Shown here piece by piece: positions 13,169-22,199 of a stretch of 64,000 nt of DNA. The DNA is taken from contig NZ_AP024601.1 of NCBI RefSeq assembly GCF_018326425.1, forward strand, positions 360,001-424,000, given 5' to 3'. A program made the translations under genes and the position numbers. The DNA is from Polycladomyces abyssicola (GTDB lineage Bacteria; Bacillota; Bacilli; Thermoactinomycetales; JIR-001). The first letter of the stretch is position 1; each line of letters opens with the position of its first letter. The notes beneath the pieces are model-generated. The model saw nothing but the letters and a program-made list of their open reading frames with translations, did no database searches and was not told the origin of the DNA.

Positions 13169-14688
13169 TCAGCGTATCCGACAAGACCGGCGTGGTGGAG
13201 TTGGCCCGCCGTCTTGCCGATTGGGGTGTGGAGATCGTCTCCACAGGGGGAACCAAGCGCGCTTTGGAAGAAGCGGGTGTAGCGGTTACGGGCGTATCTG
13301 ACGTCACCGGTTTTCCGGAAATCCTGGACGGACGGGTCAAAACCCTGCATCCGCTCATCCACGCCGGATTGTTGGCGATCCGCGACAATGAGACGCATCT
13401 GAAACAACTGGAGGAACACCGGGTGACACCGTTCGACCTGGTGGTCGTCAACTTGTATCCGTTCCAACAAACGATTTCCCGACCCGATACGGATTTTGAA
13501 ACGGCCGTGGAAAACATCGATATCGGCGGGCCGTCCATGGTGCGCGCGGCCGCCAAAAATCACCGTTTCGTCACTGTAGTGGTCGATCCGGCCGACTACG
13601 ACGACGTGCTGGATCAGATCGAGAAAAACGGAGAGGTGGACCCACAGACCCGACTGCAGTTGGCGGCAAAAGCGTTCCGCCACACGGCGGCGTATGATGC
13701 CCTGATCGCGGGATACCTCACTGAACAGACGGGAGAAACGTTCCCGGAGCGCTGGACCGTGACGTTTGAAAAAGCGCAGGATCTGCGATACGGTGAAAAC
13801 CCCCATCAGCGGGCGGCCTTTTACCGTCAGCCTCTACCGTCAACGCCCGGGATCGCTTCCGCGAAACAACTGCACGGCAAAGCGTTGTCCTACAACAATA
13901 TTCAAGACGCGCAAGCCGCATGGGAGATTGTGTCCGAGTTCGATCAACCGGCAGCGGTCGCTGTGAAGCACACCAACCCGTGTGGTGTCGGTATCGGCTC
14001 AACGGTGGCGGAAGCTTTCCAAAAAGCACATGACGCTGATCCGGTCTCCATCTTCGGCGGCATTATCGCGTTCAACCGCACCGTGGACGAAGTGACGGCC
14101 AGAAAGTTGAAGGAAATTTTCCTGGAAATCATCCTGGCGCCCGGATTTGATGAAGCGGCCTTGACCATTTTGCGCGAAAAGAAAAATCTCCGTCTGCTGG
14201 AAATGCCGGAAACGCCGACAACGGGCAAACCTTCGTGGAAACAGATCACTGCCGGGGATGGGTTCTTGGTGCAGGAGACGGATCAAAAACGGATCAGCCG
14301 TGAAGATTGCCGGGTGGTGACCGAACGAGTCCCGACCGAAGACGAGTGGGAGCAATTGTTGTTTGCTTGGAAAGTGGTGAAGCACGTCAAATCCAATGCG
14401 ATTGTGTTGGCACGCGACAACCGTACGATCGGGGTGGGGGCCGGTCAGATGAACCGCGTCGGCGCAGCGGAAATCGCCATTCGTCAAGCGGGAGAACTGG
14501 CCAAAGGAGCGGTACTTGCTTCCGATGCGTTCTTCCCCAGGAGTGACACCGTGGAAGCAGCTGCCCGCGCCGGGATTACGGCCATTATCCAACCCGGAGG
14601 TTCCATCCGCGACGAAGAATCGATCCAGGCAGCCAACCGTCACGGCATTACGATGGTGTTCACCGACGTGCGCCATTTCAAACACTAG
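13147..14688 (+). CDS. purH: Bifunctional AICAR formyltransferase / IMP cyclohydrolase PurH
   Basis: This 513-residue protein completes IMP synthesis. The N-terminal MGS-like cyclohydrolase domain contains [19 protein letters not shown] and GGRVKTLHP-type ([14 protein letters not shown]) signatures; the C-terminal AICAR transformylase domain contains [22 protein letters not shown] and [15 protein letters not shown]. The ATG follows GGGAGGAGCAAACAAC inside the end of purN. Confidence 0.97.
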   Translation: MSIRRALISVSDKTGVVELARRLADWGVEIVSTGGTKRALEEAGVAVTGVSDVTGFPEILDGRVKTLHPLIHAGLLAIRDNETHLKQLEEHRVTPFDLVVVNLYPFQQTISRPDTDFETAVENIDIGGPSMVRAAAKNHRFVTVVVDPADYDDVLDQIEKNGEVDPQTRLQLAAKAFRHTAAYDALIAGYLTEQTGETFPERWTVTFEKAQDLRYGENPHQRAAFYRQPLPSTPGIASAKQLHGKALSYNNIQDAQAAWEIVSEFDQPAAVAVKHTNPCGVGIGSTVAEAFQKAHDADPVSIFGGIIAFNRTVDEVTARKLKEIFLEIILAPGFDEAALTILREKKNLRLLEMPETPTTGKPSWKQITAGDGFLVQETDQKRISREDCRVVTERVPTEDEWEQLLFAWKVVKHVKSNAIVLARDNRTIGVGAGQMNRVGAAEIAIRQAGELAKGAVLASDAFFPRSDTVEAAARAGITAIIQPGGSIRDEESIQAANRHGITMVFTDVRHFKH

Positions 14689-14772
14689 AGCATGGGCCAA
14701 GGAGATACAAATAGCGACCAACGGAGAAGCCGCTGCGTATGATGGAATCGAGCGAAGAAGGAGGGATTCCCG

Positions 14773-15054
14773 GTGCGCAGTCTTCGTTTGTCTTTCGTTC
14801 TGACCCTGTTTTCATTGCTGCTACTCGGTTTGATCCTGCCGTTGATTCATGGTCTCCACGGTTGGCAGGGCGGCATGCGGGTGATGGGTGGACTCTTTTT
14901 CATCCTCGCTGTTGTTACCAGCGGTGTGCTGTCGCTTCGCATGCAGTGTATATCCACGGGACATGTCGGGCGGATGTCCCGTCATGATTGGACACTTGCG
15001 TTTTTATTGGTATCGGTCTGGCTGTTTGTTCTGAGCTGGATTTGGCCCACGTAG
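14773..15054 (+). CDS. Small three-helix membrane protein between purH and purD
   Basis: I do not recognise this 93-residue protein. It has three hydrophobic stretches, roughly residues 7-26, 37-57 and 74-92, consistent with three transmembrane helices, and an N-terminal MRSLRLS that would sit on the cytoplasmic side. The GTG start follows AAGGAGGGATTCCCG. It sits in the same direction between purH and purD, where B. subtilis has no gene, so it is probably co-transcribed with the pur operon. A transport or unrelated role cannot be inferred. Confidence 0.7.
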   Translation: MRSLRLSFVLTLFSLLLLGLILPLIHGLHGWQGGMRVMGGLFFILAVVTSGVLSLRMQCISTGHVGRMSRHDWTLAFLLVSVWLFVLSWIWPT

Positions 15055-15280
15055 GGTGAGTTCCGTTCTATAAGGAGCGAGCGGGAAAACCCTGCCTTCT
15101 CAGGGTTGGGCTCATCGCGATCGTCGGACGAGGGAGGGCTTCAGCCCTCTCATAAGGTCCGACATGATTGAGGTACAATCAAGTTTTCGGTAAGAGAAAA
15201 ATAGCGCACCCGAAGCAACATTGCATTTATGGAGCCGAAACGGATATTGCTCTTTGCCAGTAGATGGACAAGCTTAAAAG
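15055..15280 (+). other. Structured leader between the small membrane protein and purD
   Basis: This 230-bp stretch has no convincing gene. It contains AACCCTG/CAGGGTT near 15091-15107, and a nested structure in which GTCGGAC (15123-15129) pairs with GTCCGAC (15157-15163) around an inner GAGGGCT/AGCCCTC hairpin (15134-15149). No T-run follows, so these are not ordinary intrinsic terminators. TACAAT near 15173 may be a -10 for an internal purD promoter. The function is unknown. Confidence 0.4.
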
Positions 15281-15292
15281 GAGGAAATGGTT

Positions 15293-16567
15293 TTGCGCGT
15301 ACTGGTGATTGGTAGTGGCGGCCGGGAACACGCATTGGTGTGGAAATTGGCGCAAAGCCCATTGGTAAAGAAAGTGTTCTGCGCGCCCGGCAACGGCGGG
15401 ATCGCCGAACTGGCCGAGTGTGTTCCGATCGGTGTGACGGATGTGAATAGGTTGTTGGCGTTTGCGAAGGATCAAGAGATCGACCTGACAGTGGTGGGGC
15501 CGGAAGCGGCTTTGTTAGCAGGCATAACCGATGCTTTCGAAGCGGAAGGACTGGCCGTGTTTGGACCCAATCAACAAGCGGCGGAGATCGAAGGGAGCAA
15601 GTCGTTTGCCAAGGATTTGATGGCGCGCTACGGCATTCCCACCGGGAAGTACCGTACGTTTACTACAGCAGCAGAAGCGAAACAGTATGTACGGGAACAG
15701 GGAGCGCCGATCGTGGTGAAAGCCGACGGTCTCGCGGCAGGCAAGGGAGTCACCGTGGCACGGACAGTGGAAGAGGCGGAACTGGCCATCGAACGGGTGA
15801 TGAACGAAAAAGTATTCGGTGAAGCAGGCAATCGAGTGGTAATCGAAGAGTTCCTCTCTGGTCAGGAAATGTCCCTGATGGCGTTTGTCGATAGGGAAAC
15901 AGTGCGGTCGATGGTCATCTCCCAAGATCACAAACCCGTATTTGACGGTGACCAAGGTCCCAATACCGGCGGCATGGGCGCGTATTCCCCCGTTCCGCAG
16001 ATCCCATCCGTGGTGGTGGATCGGGCGGTGGCCGAGATCCTGGAACCTGTCGCCCGGGCGATGGTACGGGAAGGGCGGCCGTTCCGCGGCGTGTTGTACG
16101 CCGGTTTGATGGTGACGGAATCAGGGCCGAAGGTAATCGAATTCAATGCTCGGTTTGGCGACCCGGAAACGCAGGCGGTGTTGCCCCGATTGGACAGTGA
16201 TTTGGCTGAAATTATGCTGGCGACCGTTCGTGGTAAATTGGGCGATATCGAGATCCGGTGGAAGAAAGAAGCAGCCGTCTGCGTCGTGATGGCGTCCGAA
16301 GGATATCCGGGTGATTATCGAAAAGGCGTTCCCATTCGTTCACTACCCCAATCCCGTCCCAATTGCATCGTGTTTCATGCCGGTACCATAAAGGAAGGCG
16401 ATCAGTTGGTCACCGCCGGCGGGCGTGTGCTGGCTGTGACTGCATTGGGTGCGGATGTCGGGGCGGCGCAGGCGGCCGCGTATGAAGCGGTGAACCAAAT
16501 TAACTTTGACGGTGCGCATTTTCGGCGGGACATTGCGGCAAAAGCACTGGCGGCGGAAAAGAAATAA
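15293..16567 (+). CDS. purD: Phosphoribosylamine-glycine ligase PurD
   Basis: This ATP-grasp enzyme of about 424 residues makes GAR. RVLVIGSGGREHALVW opens the protein, IVVKADGLAAGKGV (about 139-152) is the ATP-grasp loop and EFNARFGDPETQ (about 283-294) is the family signature. Two starts are possible: ATG at 15287 lies only three bases after AGGAGG, while TTG at 15293 has ideal spacing and gives the usual M-RVLVIGSGG opening; I chose TTG. It ends the pur cluster and is followed by a terminator. Confidence 0.95.
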   Translation: MRVLVIGSGGREHALVWKLAQSPLVKKVFCAPGNGGIAELAECVPIGVTDVNRLLAFAKDQEIDLTVVGPEAALLAGITDAFEAEGLAVFGPNQQAAEIEGSKSFAKDLMARYGIPTGKYRTFTTAAEAKQYVREQGAPIVVKADGLAAGKGVTVARTVEEAELAIERVMNEKVFGEAGNRVVIEEFLSGQEMSLMAFVDRETVRSMVISQDHKPVFDGDQGPNTGGMGAYSPVPQIPSVVVDRAVAEILEPVARAMVREGRPFRGVLYAGLMVTESGPKVIEFNARFGDPETQAVLPRLDSDLAEIMLATVRGKLGDIEIRWKKEAAVCVVMASEGYPGDYRKGVPIRSLPQSRPNCIVFHAGTIKEGDQLVTAGGRVLAVTALGADVGAAQAAAYEAVNQINFDGAHFRRDIAAKALAAEKK

Positions 16568-16571
16568 TCTT

Positions 16572-16601
16572 AAAAACCCTGGGATCACCCAGGGTTTTTC
16601 T
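16572..16601. terminator. Terminator after purD (bidirectional)
   Basis: AAAAACCCTGGG pairs with CCCAGGGTTTTT around ATCA. The A and T tracts on both sides let it act for purD on the plus strand and for the convergent small gene on the minus strand. Confidence 0.9.
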
Positions 16602-16813
16602 TAACCGATGGTGGTGGTCTGTTTGCTGCCTTGAATGGTGAAGGCGCCGACCGGGATTTCAAACCACCATGCTCCTTTGGTTTTTTTGACGGGTTGGTAT
16701 CCTGCGCGCTTGAATGAACGCGCTACATTCCAGCTGGCAGTGTACACCGTCGCTGTGGTGCCCGACTCATCAAATTGAATGACGGTTTCTTTTTCCTCTT
16801 CGCTGAGCATCAT
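16601..16813 (-). CDS. Small conserved-looking protein of unknown function
   Basis: I do not recognise this 70-residue protein. It is rich in Thr, Val and aromatic residues with motifs QFDESGTTATVYTA, FKRAGYQPVKKT and WWFEIP, suggesting a compact beta-rich fold; no signal peptide or membrane segment is seen. The ATG at 16813 follows AAGGGGGTGGGTAACC, and a second ATG follows directly. It converges on purD and shares its terminator. A promoter probably lies in the 170 bp that separate it from the divergent GrpB-family gene. Confidence 0.65.
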   Translation of the reverse strand: MMLSEEEKETVIQFDESGTTATVYTASWNVARSFKRAGYQPVKKTKGAWWFEIPVGAFTIQGSKQTTTIG

Positions 16814-16984
16814 GGTTACCCACCCCCTTGAACTTTCCGGTGTCAATGGAAGCGATCATTTGTTCGTATACCTTTATTGTACTCTTGGCTCCGCCGGTTT
16901 TCCACCATGACCTTGTGAAAGTTTGAAACTTCTGTGAGAATTTATTATAGATCATTGAAATTCGATCGTGAAGAGGTGAAATCC

Positions 16985-17524
16985 ATGCCCCCTCATCCTG
17001 ATCCCATCGTGGTGGTGCCTTATGATCCGGCGTGGCCACAGGTGTACGAACAGGAAAAGGAGATTCTGACAAAAGCACTGGGATCATTGGTTTTGTCCAT
17101 TCATCATATCGGCAGTACAGCAGTTCCGTGTTTAGCTGCCAAGCCTATCGTTGATATTCTCGCCGGAGTGCCCACTCTCCTGCCACTCTCCGTATATGAA
17201 GATCGACTCCGTCCTTTAGGATATGTGTTTCAGTTTCACGATCGTGAGGAGGGTCGATTGTTTTTTCGCAAGGGAATGCCGCGTACGCATCATCTTCATA
17301 TCATGGAACAGGACAGCGAAGGATTTCGTCACCACCTATTTTTCCGCGATTATCTTCGATTAAACCCGGATCTGGCCGACGAATACGCGGAGCTGAAACG
17401 GCGTTTGGCCCAACAATATCGGGAGGACCGGGCCGCTTATGTGTCGGGTAAAACCGATTGGATTCGCCAGATACTGTCAAGGTGTGGGAACTGTGCTGGC
17501 AAGGCCCCTTCGATTGGGCATTAG
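16985..17524 (+). CDS. GrpB family protein (UPF0157, nucleotidyltransferase fold)
   Basis: This 179-residue protein has the GrpB/UPF0157 pattern: VVVPYDPAWPQVYEQEK, then IHHIGSTAVPCLAAKPIVDIL (the nucleotidyltransferase-like core with the Asp in VDIL), then HHLHIMEQDS and FRDYLRLNPDLADEYAELK in the C-terminal half. The family has a nucleotidyltransferase fold; its substrate is unknown to me. The ATG at 16985 follows GAAGAGGTGAAATCC. It appears to be a single-gene unit ending at the foldback element. Confidence 0.85.
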   Translation: MPPHPDPIVVVPYDPAWPQVYEQEKEILTKALGSLVLSIHHIGSTAVPCLAAKPIVDILAGVPTLLPLSVYEDRLRPLGYVFQFHDREEGRLFFRKGMPRTHHLHIMEQDSEGFRHHLFFRDYLRLNPDLADEYAELKRRLAQQYREDRAAYVSGKTDWIRQILSRCGNCAGKAPSIGH

Positions 17525-17760
17525 AACGTGTCTGGTGAATACTGTCCAATTTTTCCCGGTTGCTCCACCTGCGCCCTCAAGAAAGTAGGTCATGGACGCT
17601 CCGACCCGAAGCGCAGGAAGCGGGTGAAGTTCGCTTCGCTTAGAGGAAATTGCCCGCGATTTCATTCCTGCGCTTTCCGGGTCTTCTCTCGGCAAGGCTG
17701 AGAGCTGAGTCGCTCACCTTGGAAAGCATTTGCTCCCTCGCGGATTTACCAAACACGTCC
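17524..17760. mobile_element. MITE-like foldback element (no coding capacity)
   Basis: The ends form imperfect terminal inverted repeats: GAACGTGTCTGGTGAAT at 17524-17540 matches the reverse complement of 17744-17760, GGACGTGTTTGGTAAAT, at 14 of 17 positions. Inside, GACCCGAAGCGCAGGAA pairs with TTCCTGCGCTTTCCGGGTC to make a long hairpin. The element is about 237 bp with no ORF of its own and abuts the stop of the GrpB gene. The target-site duplication is not clear. A structured RNA gene is the alternative. Confidence 0.5.
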
Positions 17761-17922
17761 CAGAGCGAAGCATCCACCGGCTTCTCACAACGTTAATCTT
17801 TGTGATCTCGGCCCGCTTTTATACACAGTGAGCGGGAATACCAATCGTTTCAGAGGTGAGATCATCGCAAGTGCCAATCGTGAAAAGAAATCACCCAGGT
17901 TTGAAGCCATTGTGTACGGTTT

Positions 17923-17955
17923 GAAAAAAGGAACGCCTGTCTGCGTTCCTTTTGT
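17923..17955 (-). terminator. Terminator of the subtilisin-like protease gene
   Basis: Read on the minus strand, AAAAGGAACGC and GCGTTCCTTTTTT form a hairpin around AGACAG followed by T's. It lies about 20 bp past the protease stop codon. Confidence 0.85.
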
Positions 17956-17974
17956 CTTCTCATGCGTCGGTTCA

Positions 17975-19156
17975 TCACTTCTGCATGGCATTCAGCGCGT
18001 TGATTCGACCGTATTCCCAATTGGAACCGGTGCCGGTAACGTCTTCGGCTGTGCTTTGGATGGCGCCGAGGATTTGCGTGTTGTCGAGACCTTTTGCCGC
18101 GAGAAGTGCGGCCAATCCTGAAACATGAGGAGCGGCCATCGATGTACCTGACATGGTTTTATAACCGCCTCCCACATAGGTGGAAGTGATATCTACACCC
18201 GGTGCTGCCACATCCACCCATTTGCCGTAATTGGAGAAGTCAGCCTTGTGATCGTTATTATCTGTCGCCGCTACGGCGAGTACTTGATTGTAGTAAGCCG
18301 GATAAGTGGGGGCGGAAGTTCCGTCATTGCCTGCGGCAGCCACCACCACCGCCCCTTTGTTCCAAGCGTAATCTATGGCGTCCTTCAGGGTTTGAGCGCT
18401 TTGGGAAGAACCCAAACTTAGATTGATGACTTTGGCACCGTGATCGGCTGCGTCAACAATCCCGCTGGCCACTTTGTCCAACGTACCTTCCCCATTTTCA
18501 TCCAACACACGGACAGCATAAATCTTCGCTTTGGGCGCCATGCCCGCAATCCCCTGTTCATTGTTGGTGACGGCGGCAGCCACCCCGGCCACGTGCGTGC
18601 CGTGTCCGTTGAGATCCATCGGATCGTTATCATTGTCCACATAATCGTGTCCATTGATCACTTTGCTGGCCAGATCCGGATGGGTATTGTCCACCCCCGT
18701 ATCGATGACGGCAATTTCCACGTTGTCCGCGCTCTGACCGAGATCCCACGCGGTAGGGGCTTGTACCTTCTTAAGGGACCATTGATCACTGAAATACGTG
18801 TCGTTCGGAGTCATCATTGCGTGGAACACGATATTGGGCTCAGCATATTCGACGAGTGGATTGTTTCGATAGGCATCAAGAACCTTTTCAATCGACTGAC
18901 CATTCAGTTTGACTACGTCAAAATCGAGTACATTGTTATGGAACAATAACCGGGTGGCCATTTCGGTATGTATGAGAGATCGGGTGGCCTGGGAGATCCC
19001 CGGTTTGAATTTGACGATGATCTCTTGACTGGAGGAATCCGTCTGTGCATCCGTGGGAGTGGAAGACAGGGACAGTGCATGCACGCTGGAAGTTCCAGCG
19101 AAAACGAAACTAACAGCCAATAGAATAGTGATGATGGCATACGATATCCTTTTCAA
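17975..19156 (-). CDS. Thermitase-like secreted subtilisin (S8 family serine protease)
   Basis: The 393-residue preproprotein has a signal peptide (about 1-27, ending VHA), an I9-type propeptide (about 44-112) and a subtilisin catalytic domain. The triad is Asp152 in AVIDTGVDNTHP, His185 in NGHGTHVAG and Ser339 in GTSMAAPHVSG, with oxyanion Asn277 in AAAGNDG. The mature start around TPNDTYFSDQW resembles thermitase of Thermoactinomyces vulgaris. AAGGAGGGTTTTCC precedes the ATG. It is an extracellular protease transcribed away from the germination operon. Confidence 0.93.
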   Translation of the reverse strand: MKRISYAIITILLAVSFVFAGTSSVHALSLSSTPTDAQTDSSSQEIIVKFKPGISQATRSLIHTEMATRLLFHNNVLDFDVVKLNGQSIEKVLDAYRNNPLVEYAEPNIVFHAMMTPNDTYFSDQWSLKKVQAPTAWDLGQSADNVEIAVIDTGVDNTHPDLASKVINGHDYVDNDNDPMDLNGHGTHVAGVAAAVTNNEQGIAGMAPKAKIYAVRVLDENGEGTLDKVASGIVDAADHGAKVINLSLGSSQSAQTLKDAIDYAWNKGAVVVAAAGNDGTSAPTYPAYYNQVLAVAATDNNDHKADFSNYGKWVDVAAPGVDITSTYVGGGYKTMSGTSMAAPHVSGLAALLAAKGLDNTQILGAIQSTAEDVTGTGSNWEYGRINALNAMQK

Positions 19157-19390
19157 TGGAAAACCCTCCTTGATTCTGGGTACATCAATATTCTATCACT
19201 TTCTGCAAATTCCTCCCCTTTTCAAAGAAATCGTCATAAAATACTCCATTATTTCCTCTAAACATCGGAATATAAGTAAAAAATTTACTAAATTCCTGTT
19301 AGAAAACGGGGAAAATGGAGGCACCAAACTTCGGCAAGAAAAACAGAACCGAAAGGGAACAAAAATGACTGATCTCGACGATACCACAGG

Positions 19391-19420
19391 GGATAAACTG
19401 CTGCTCGGTGAGCCATATTA
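19391..19420 (+). promoter_or_regulatory. Candidate sigma-G (forespore) promoter of the ger operon
   Basis: GGATA at 19391-19395 and CATATTA at 19414-19420 are separated by 18 bases. This matches the known sigma-G pattern (gnATR, 18 bases, cAtnnTA). It lies 40 bp upstream of the first germination gene, whose B. subtilis counterparts are forespore-expressed. The rest of the 300-bp gap (19157-19390) is AT-rich with no gene; it must also hold the protease promoter. Confidence 0.55.
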
Positions 19421-19460
19421 ACCATAAAATAGGCACGATTTACCGAAAGGGAGAAAAACG

Positions 19461-21035
19461 ATGAGGGTGCGTCCGTGGTCTCGAAAAAAGAAAAGGCGAT
19501 CGGAAAAGGGACGGACGAACCGGGAAGCGTCGCGTCATGACGGTACCATTCTTTCCACGGATTTGGAGGAAAATCTGGACTTCTTCCGCTCCATTTATGC
19601 CGACAGCTTCGATGTGATCATTCGTCCGTTTCTCATCGGAGGAAAAAGAAACGCCGCAATCGTTTACATTGAGGGCTTGAGCAACATCGAGGAGATCAAT
19701 GAGCACGTTTTGGAACCCTTGATGAGAGAGCATGTGGTGGAGTCGGATTCCCTTTTCACATCCCTAAAAAACAAAATCATTCCGGTCATCGACGTGGGTG
19801 AGGCTCTTACGCGCGACGAATGCGTCGAACATCTGTCGACAGGGCAACCGGTATTGTTAATCGACAGGGAAGCGCGGGCTTTGTATTTCGGTCTGCAAAA
19901 ATGGGACAAACGTGCAGTCGCTGAACCGGAGGCCGAAACGATCATTCGGGGACCCCGGGAAGGGTTCACCGAAGCGTTGACAGTTAATACGGCGATGATC
20001 CGCCGAAGAATTCGGAACCCAGGCCTGAAGATGAAATCACTGAGTCTCGGGCGTCACACCCGTACGAAGGTGGTCGTCACCTACATCCAAGAGATCACCG
20101 ACTCCACCTTGGTAGAAGAAGTCATCAACCGGCTACGGCGCATCGATATCGACGGGGTGCTGGAGAGCGGGTATCTCGAAGAATTTATCGAAGACAATCC
20201 CTACTCTCCCTTTCCCCAAGTGATCAATACGGAGCGTGTGGACATTGTGGCTGCCAATTTGCTGGAGGGGCGGGTGGCCATTTTGATGGAAGGCACCCCT
20301 TTTGCGTTGGTGGTGCCGGCGACATTGGCCTCGCTGATGCAATCGCCTGAGGATTATTACCAACGTTTCATCATCGGTACCGCCATTCGTTGGTTGCGGT
20401 ATTTCTTTATCGGAATTTCCCTCCTTCTCCCTTCCCTGTATGTGGCGGTAATCAGTTTTCATCAGGAATTGATCCCCACTTCGCTGTTGGTCACCATCGC
20501 GTCGTCAAGAGACCGAGTGCCTTTCCCTGCGTTGGTGGAAGCATTGTTGATGGAGATTATGTTTGAAATTCTGCGTGAAGCGGGTGTCCGGTTGCCCAAA
20601 CAGGTGGGGGCGGCAGTCAGCATCGTCGGAGCGCTGGTGATCGGGCAGGCGGCGGTTGGGGCCGGTTTGGTCTCCACTCCGATGGTAATGGTGGTGGCCA
20701 TCACGGGAATCGCCTCTTTTGCGACCCCGCGCTACACCACCGCAATCGCCTTTCGAATGCTGCGCTTTCCGATCATATTTCTGGCGGGGACGATGGGGCT
20801 GGTCGGGGTCATTCTCGGAATCATTGTCATTGTCGTTCACTTGTGCACGTTGCGCTCCTTTGGTGTCCCCTATCTGGCACCGATCGTCACCACTCAGTTT
20901 GTGGAATTCAAAGACGTGATCATCCGGGCGCCAATGTGGAAAATGGACCGCCGTCCTCATTTCACGGGAAAGTATAATGCCCACCGAATGGGCCCCGATC
21001 TCAAGCCTGACCCTTCCAAGGGAGATGAGAAATAA
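19461..21035 (+). CDS. Spore germination receptor subunit A (GerA/GerAA family)
   Basis: The 524-residue protein has a basic N-terminus (RKKKRRSEKGR), a soluble N-terminal domain (about 30-290) and a membrane region with four or five hydrophobic segments from about 295 to 470. Family landmarks include FRSIYADSFDVIIRPF, PRYTTAIAFRMLRFP and the conserved PNPSP-like region. GerAA-type subunits sit in the spore inner membrane and, with B and C subunits, sense nutrient germinants. It is the first gene of a four-gene operon; GAAAGGGAG precedes the ATG. The germinant cannot be predicted. Confidence 0.93.
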   Translation: MRVRPWSRKKKRRSEKGRTNREASRHDGTILSTDLEENLDFFRSIYADSFDVIIRPFLIGGKRNAAIVYIEGLSNIEEINEHVLEPLMREHVVESDSLFTSLKNKIIPVIDVGEALTRDECVEHLSTGQPVLLIDREARALYFGLQKWDKRAVAEPEAETIIRGPREGFTEALTVNTAMIRRRIRNPGLKMKSLSLGRHTRTKVVVTYIQEITDSTLVEEVINRLRRIDIDGVLESGYLEEFIEDNPYSPFPQVINTERVDIVAANLLEGRVAILMEGTPFALVVPATLASLMQSPEDYYQRFIIGTAIRWLRYFFIGISLLLPSLYVAVISFHQELIPTSLLVTIASSRDRVPFPALVEALLMEIMFEILREAGVRLPKQVGAAVSIVGALVIGQAAVGAGLVSTPMVMVVAITGIASFATPRYTTAIAFRMLRFPIIFLAGTMGLVGVILGIIVIVVHLCTLRSFGVPYLAPIVTTQFVEFKDVIIRAPMWKMDRRPHFTGKYNAHRMGPDLKPDPSKGDEK

Positions 21036-21080
21036 GAAATGGATTCGGATTTCAGATGTTGGCCCTGAGGAGAATGAGCC

Positions 21081-22199
21081 ATGAACAACCGCTTGTACGA
21101 AAAAGGCAAAATATCCGCTTTTCAAATGGGTGTATTGATGTATGCGGCCGTAGTGGCGACGGAACTCTTGTTCGTGCCCACCGCCACGAGCAAATACGCC
21201 CAGCAGGACATGTGGCTTTCACCGATTTGGGCTTCCGTGATCGGGTTTTTCACCGTGTTCGTGACGGTGGCATTAAACCGTCTGTATCCAGGATGCACCG
21301 TGGTCCAATACAGTGAGCGCATTCTCGGGAAGGTGCCGGGAAAAGTGCTGGGTTTGCTTTTCCTGTTGTTTTACTTGCATGTCAGCGGAGTGATAATGAT
21401 ACAGTATGCCGCGTTTCTCAAAATAGTTTTTTTGACAAGAACGCCGGTATTTATAATGTTGGGGAGTATGGTGTTGGTGTGCGCCTACGCCGTTCGCAGC
21501 GGTGTGGAAGTGATGGGCAGAGCGGCTCAGATTTTCGTGCCGTTTCTTTTCATCCTGATGGTGAGCATCAATTTGCTGTTGATCCCGGAACTGGATCCCC
21601 AAAATTTGTCTCCCATTTTGGAGAAAGGGTTAACGCCTTCCTTGTTGGGATCGATTCCTCCGCAAGGCTGGTTCAGTGAATTTTTTCTGATGACGTTTTT
21701 ACTGCCTTATGTGAGTGACCGGAAAAATGAAATGAAGTGGGGGATGGCATCGGTGGTGACTGTCCTCGTCACCATGGTGATAACCAATCTGGGAACGTTT
21801 CTTTTGTTCGGGAAATTGACGGAGAATTATATCTTCCCCGTGTTGGAATCAGCCCGTTACATCAGTGTTGCTGATTTTATCGAACATGTGGAGTCGATTC
21901 TCGCGGCGATTTGGATCATGGGATTGTTCGTCAAAGTCACGGTGTTTTATTATGCGGTGGTGATCGGGATGTCTCAGTGGTTGAATCTCTCCGATCATCG
22001 TCCGGTGGTACTTCCCGTCGGATTTCTCATCGTCCTGATGGCTACGTGGGCGGCGCCCAATCTGTCGGAGATGTTCGATTTCATTGCGACCACATACCCC
22101 TTTTACAAGATCACGATGCAAACCATGATTCCGACGGTTCTGTTGTTGATCGCTTTGCTGCGGAAAAATCTTCACCAAGCCGCGGAGGGAGAAGGATGA
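21081..22199 (+). CDS. Spore germination receptor subunit B (GerAB/GerB permease family)
   Basis: This 372-residue integral membrane protein of the amino-acid/polyamine transporter superfamily has about ten hydrophobic segments. It begins with KGKISAFQMGVLMYAAVV, typical of endospore germination permeases, and this subunit type is thought to contain the germinant-binding pocket. GAGGAGAATGAGCC precedes the ATG. Its last codon overlaps the C-subunit start (ATGA). Confidence 0.92.
   Translation: MNNRLYEKGKISAFQMGVLMYAAVVATELLFVPTATSKYAQQDMWLSPIWASVIGFFTVFVTVALNRLYPGCTVVQYSERILGKVPGKVLGLLFLLFYLHVSGVIMIQYAAFLKIVFLTRTPVFIMLGSMVLVCAYAVRSGVEVMGRAAQIFVPFLFILMVSINLLLIPELDPQNLSPILEKGLTPSLLGSIPPQGWFSEFFLMTFLLPYVSDRKNEMKWGMASVVTVLVTMVITNLGTFLLFGKLTENYIFPVLESARYISVADFIEHVESILAAIWIMGLFVKVTVFYYAVVIGMSQWLNLSDHRPVVLPVGFLIVLMATWAAPNLSEMFDFIATTYPFYKITMQTMIPTVLLLIALLRKNLHQAAEGEG

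Noticed and set aside
3690-13806. Long minus-strand ORFs opposite the pur genes (up to 606 codons)
   Set aside because: They are shadows of GC-rich coding sequence on the plus strand; no ribosome binding sites or family motifs.
15090-15163. Stem-loops before purD considered as a T-box or intrinsic terminator
   Set aside because: No T-box sequence, specifier loop or T-run could be found; kept only as a structured leader of unknown role.
19053-19421. 122-codon plus-strand ORF upstream of the ger operon
   Set aside because: It starts inside the protease gene on the other strand, has no ribosome binding site, and covers the candidate sigma-G promoter.
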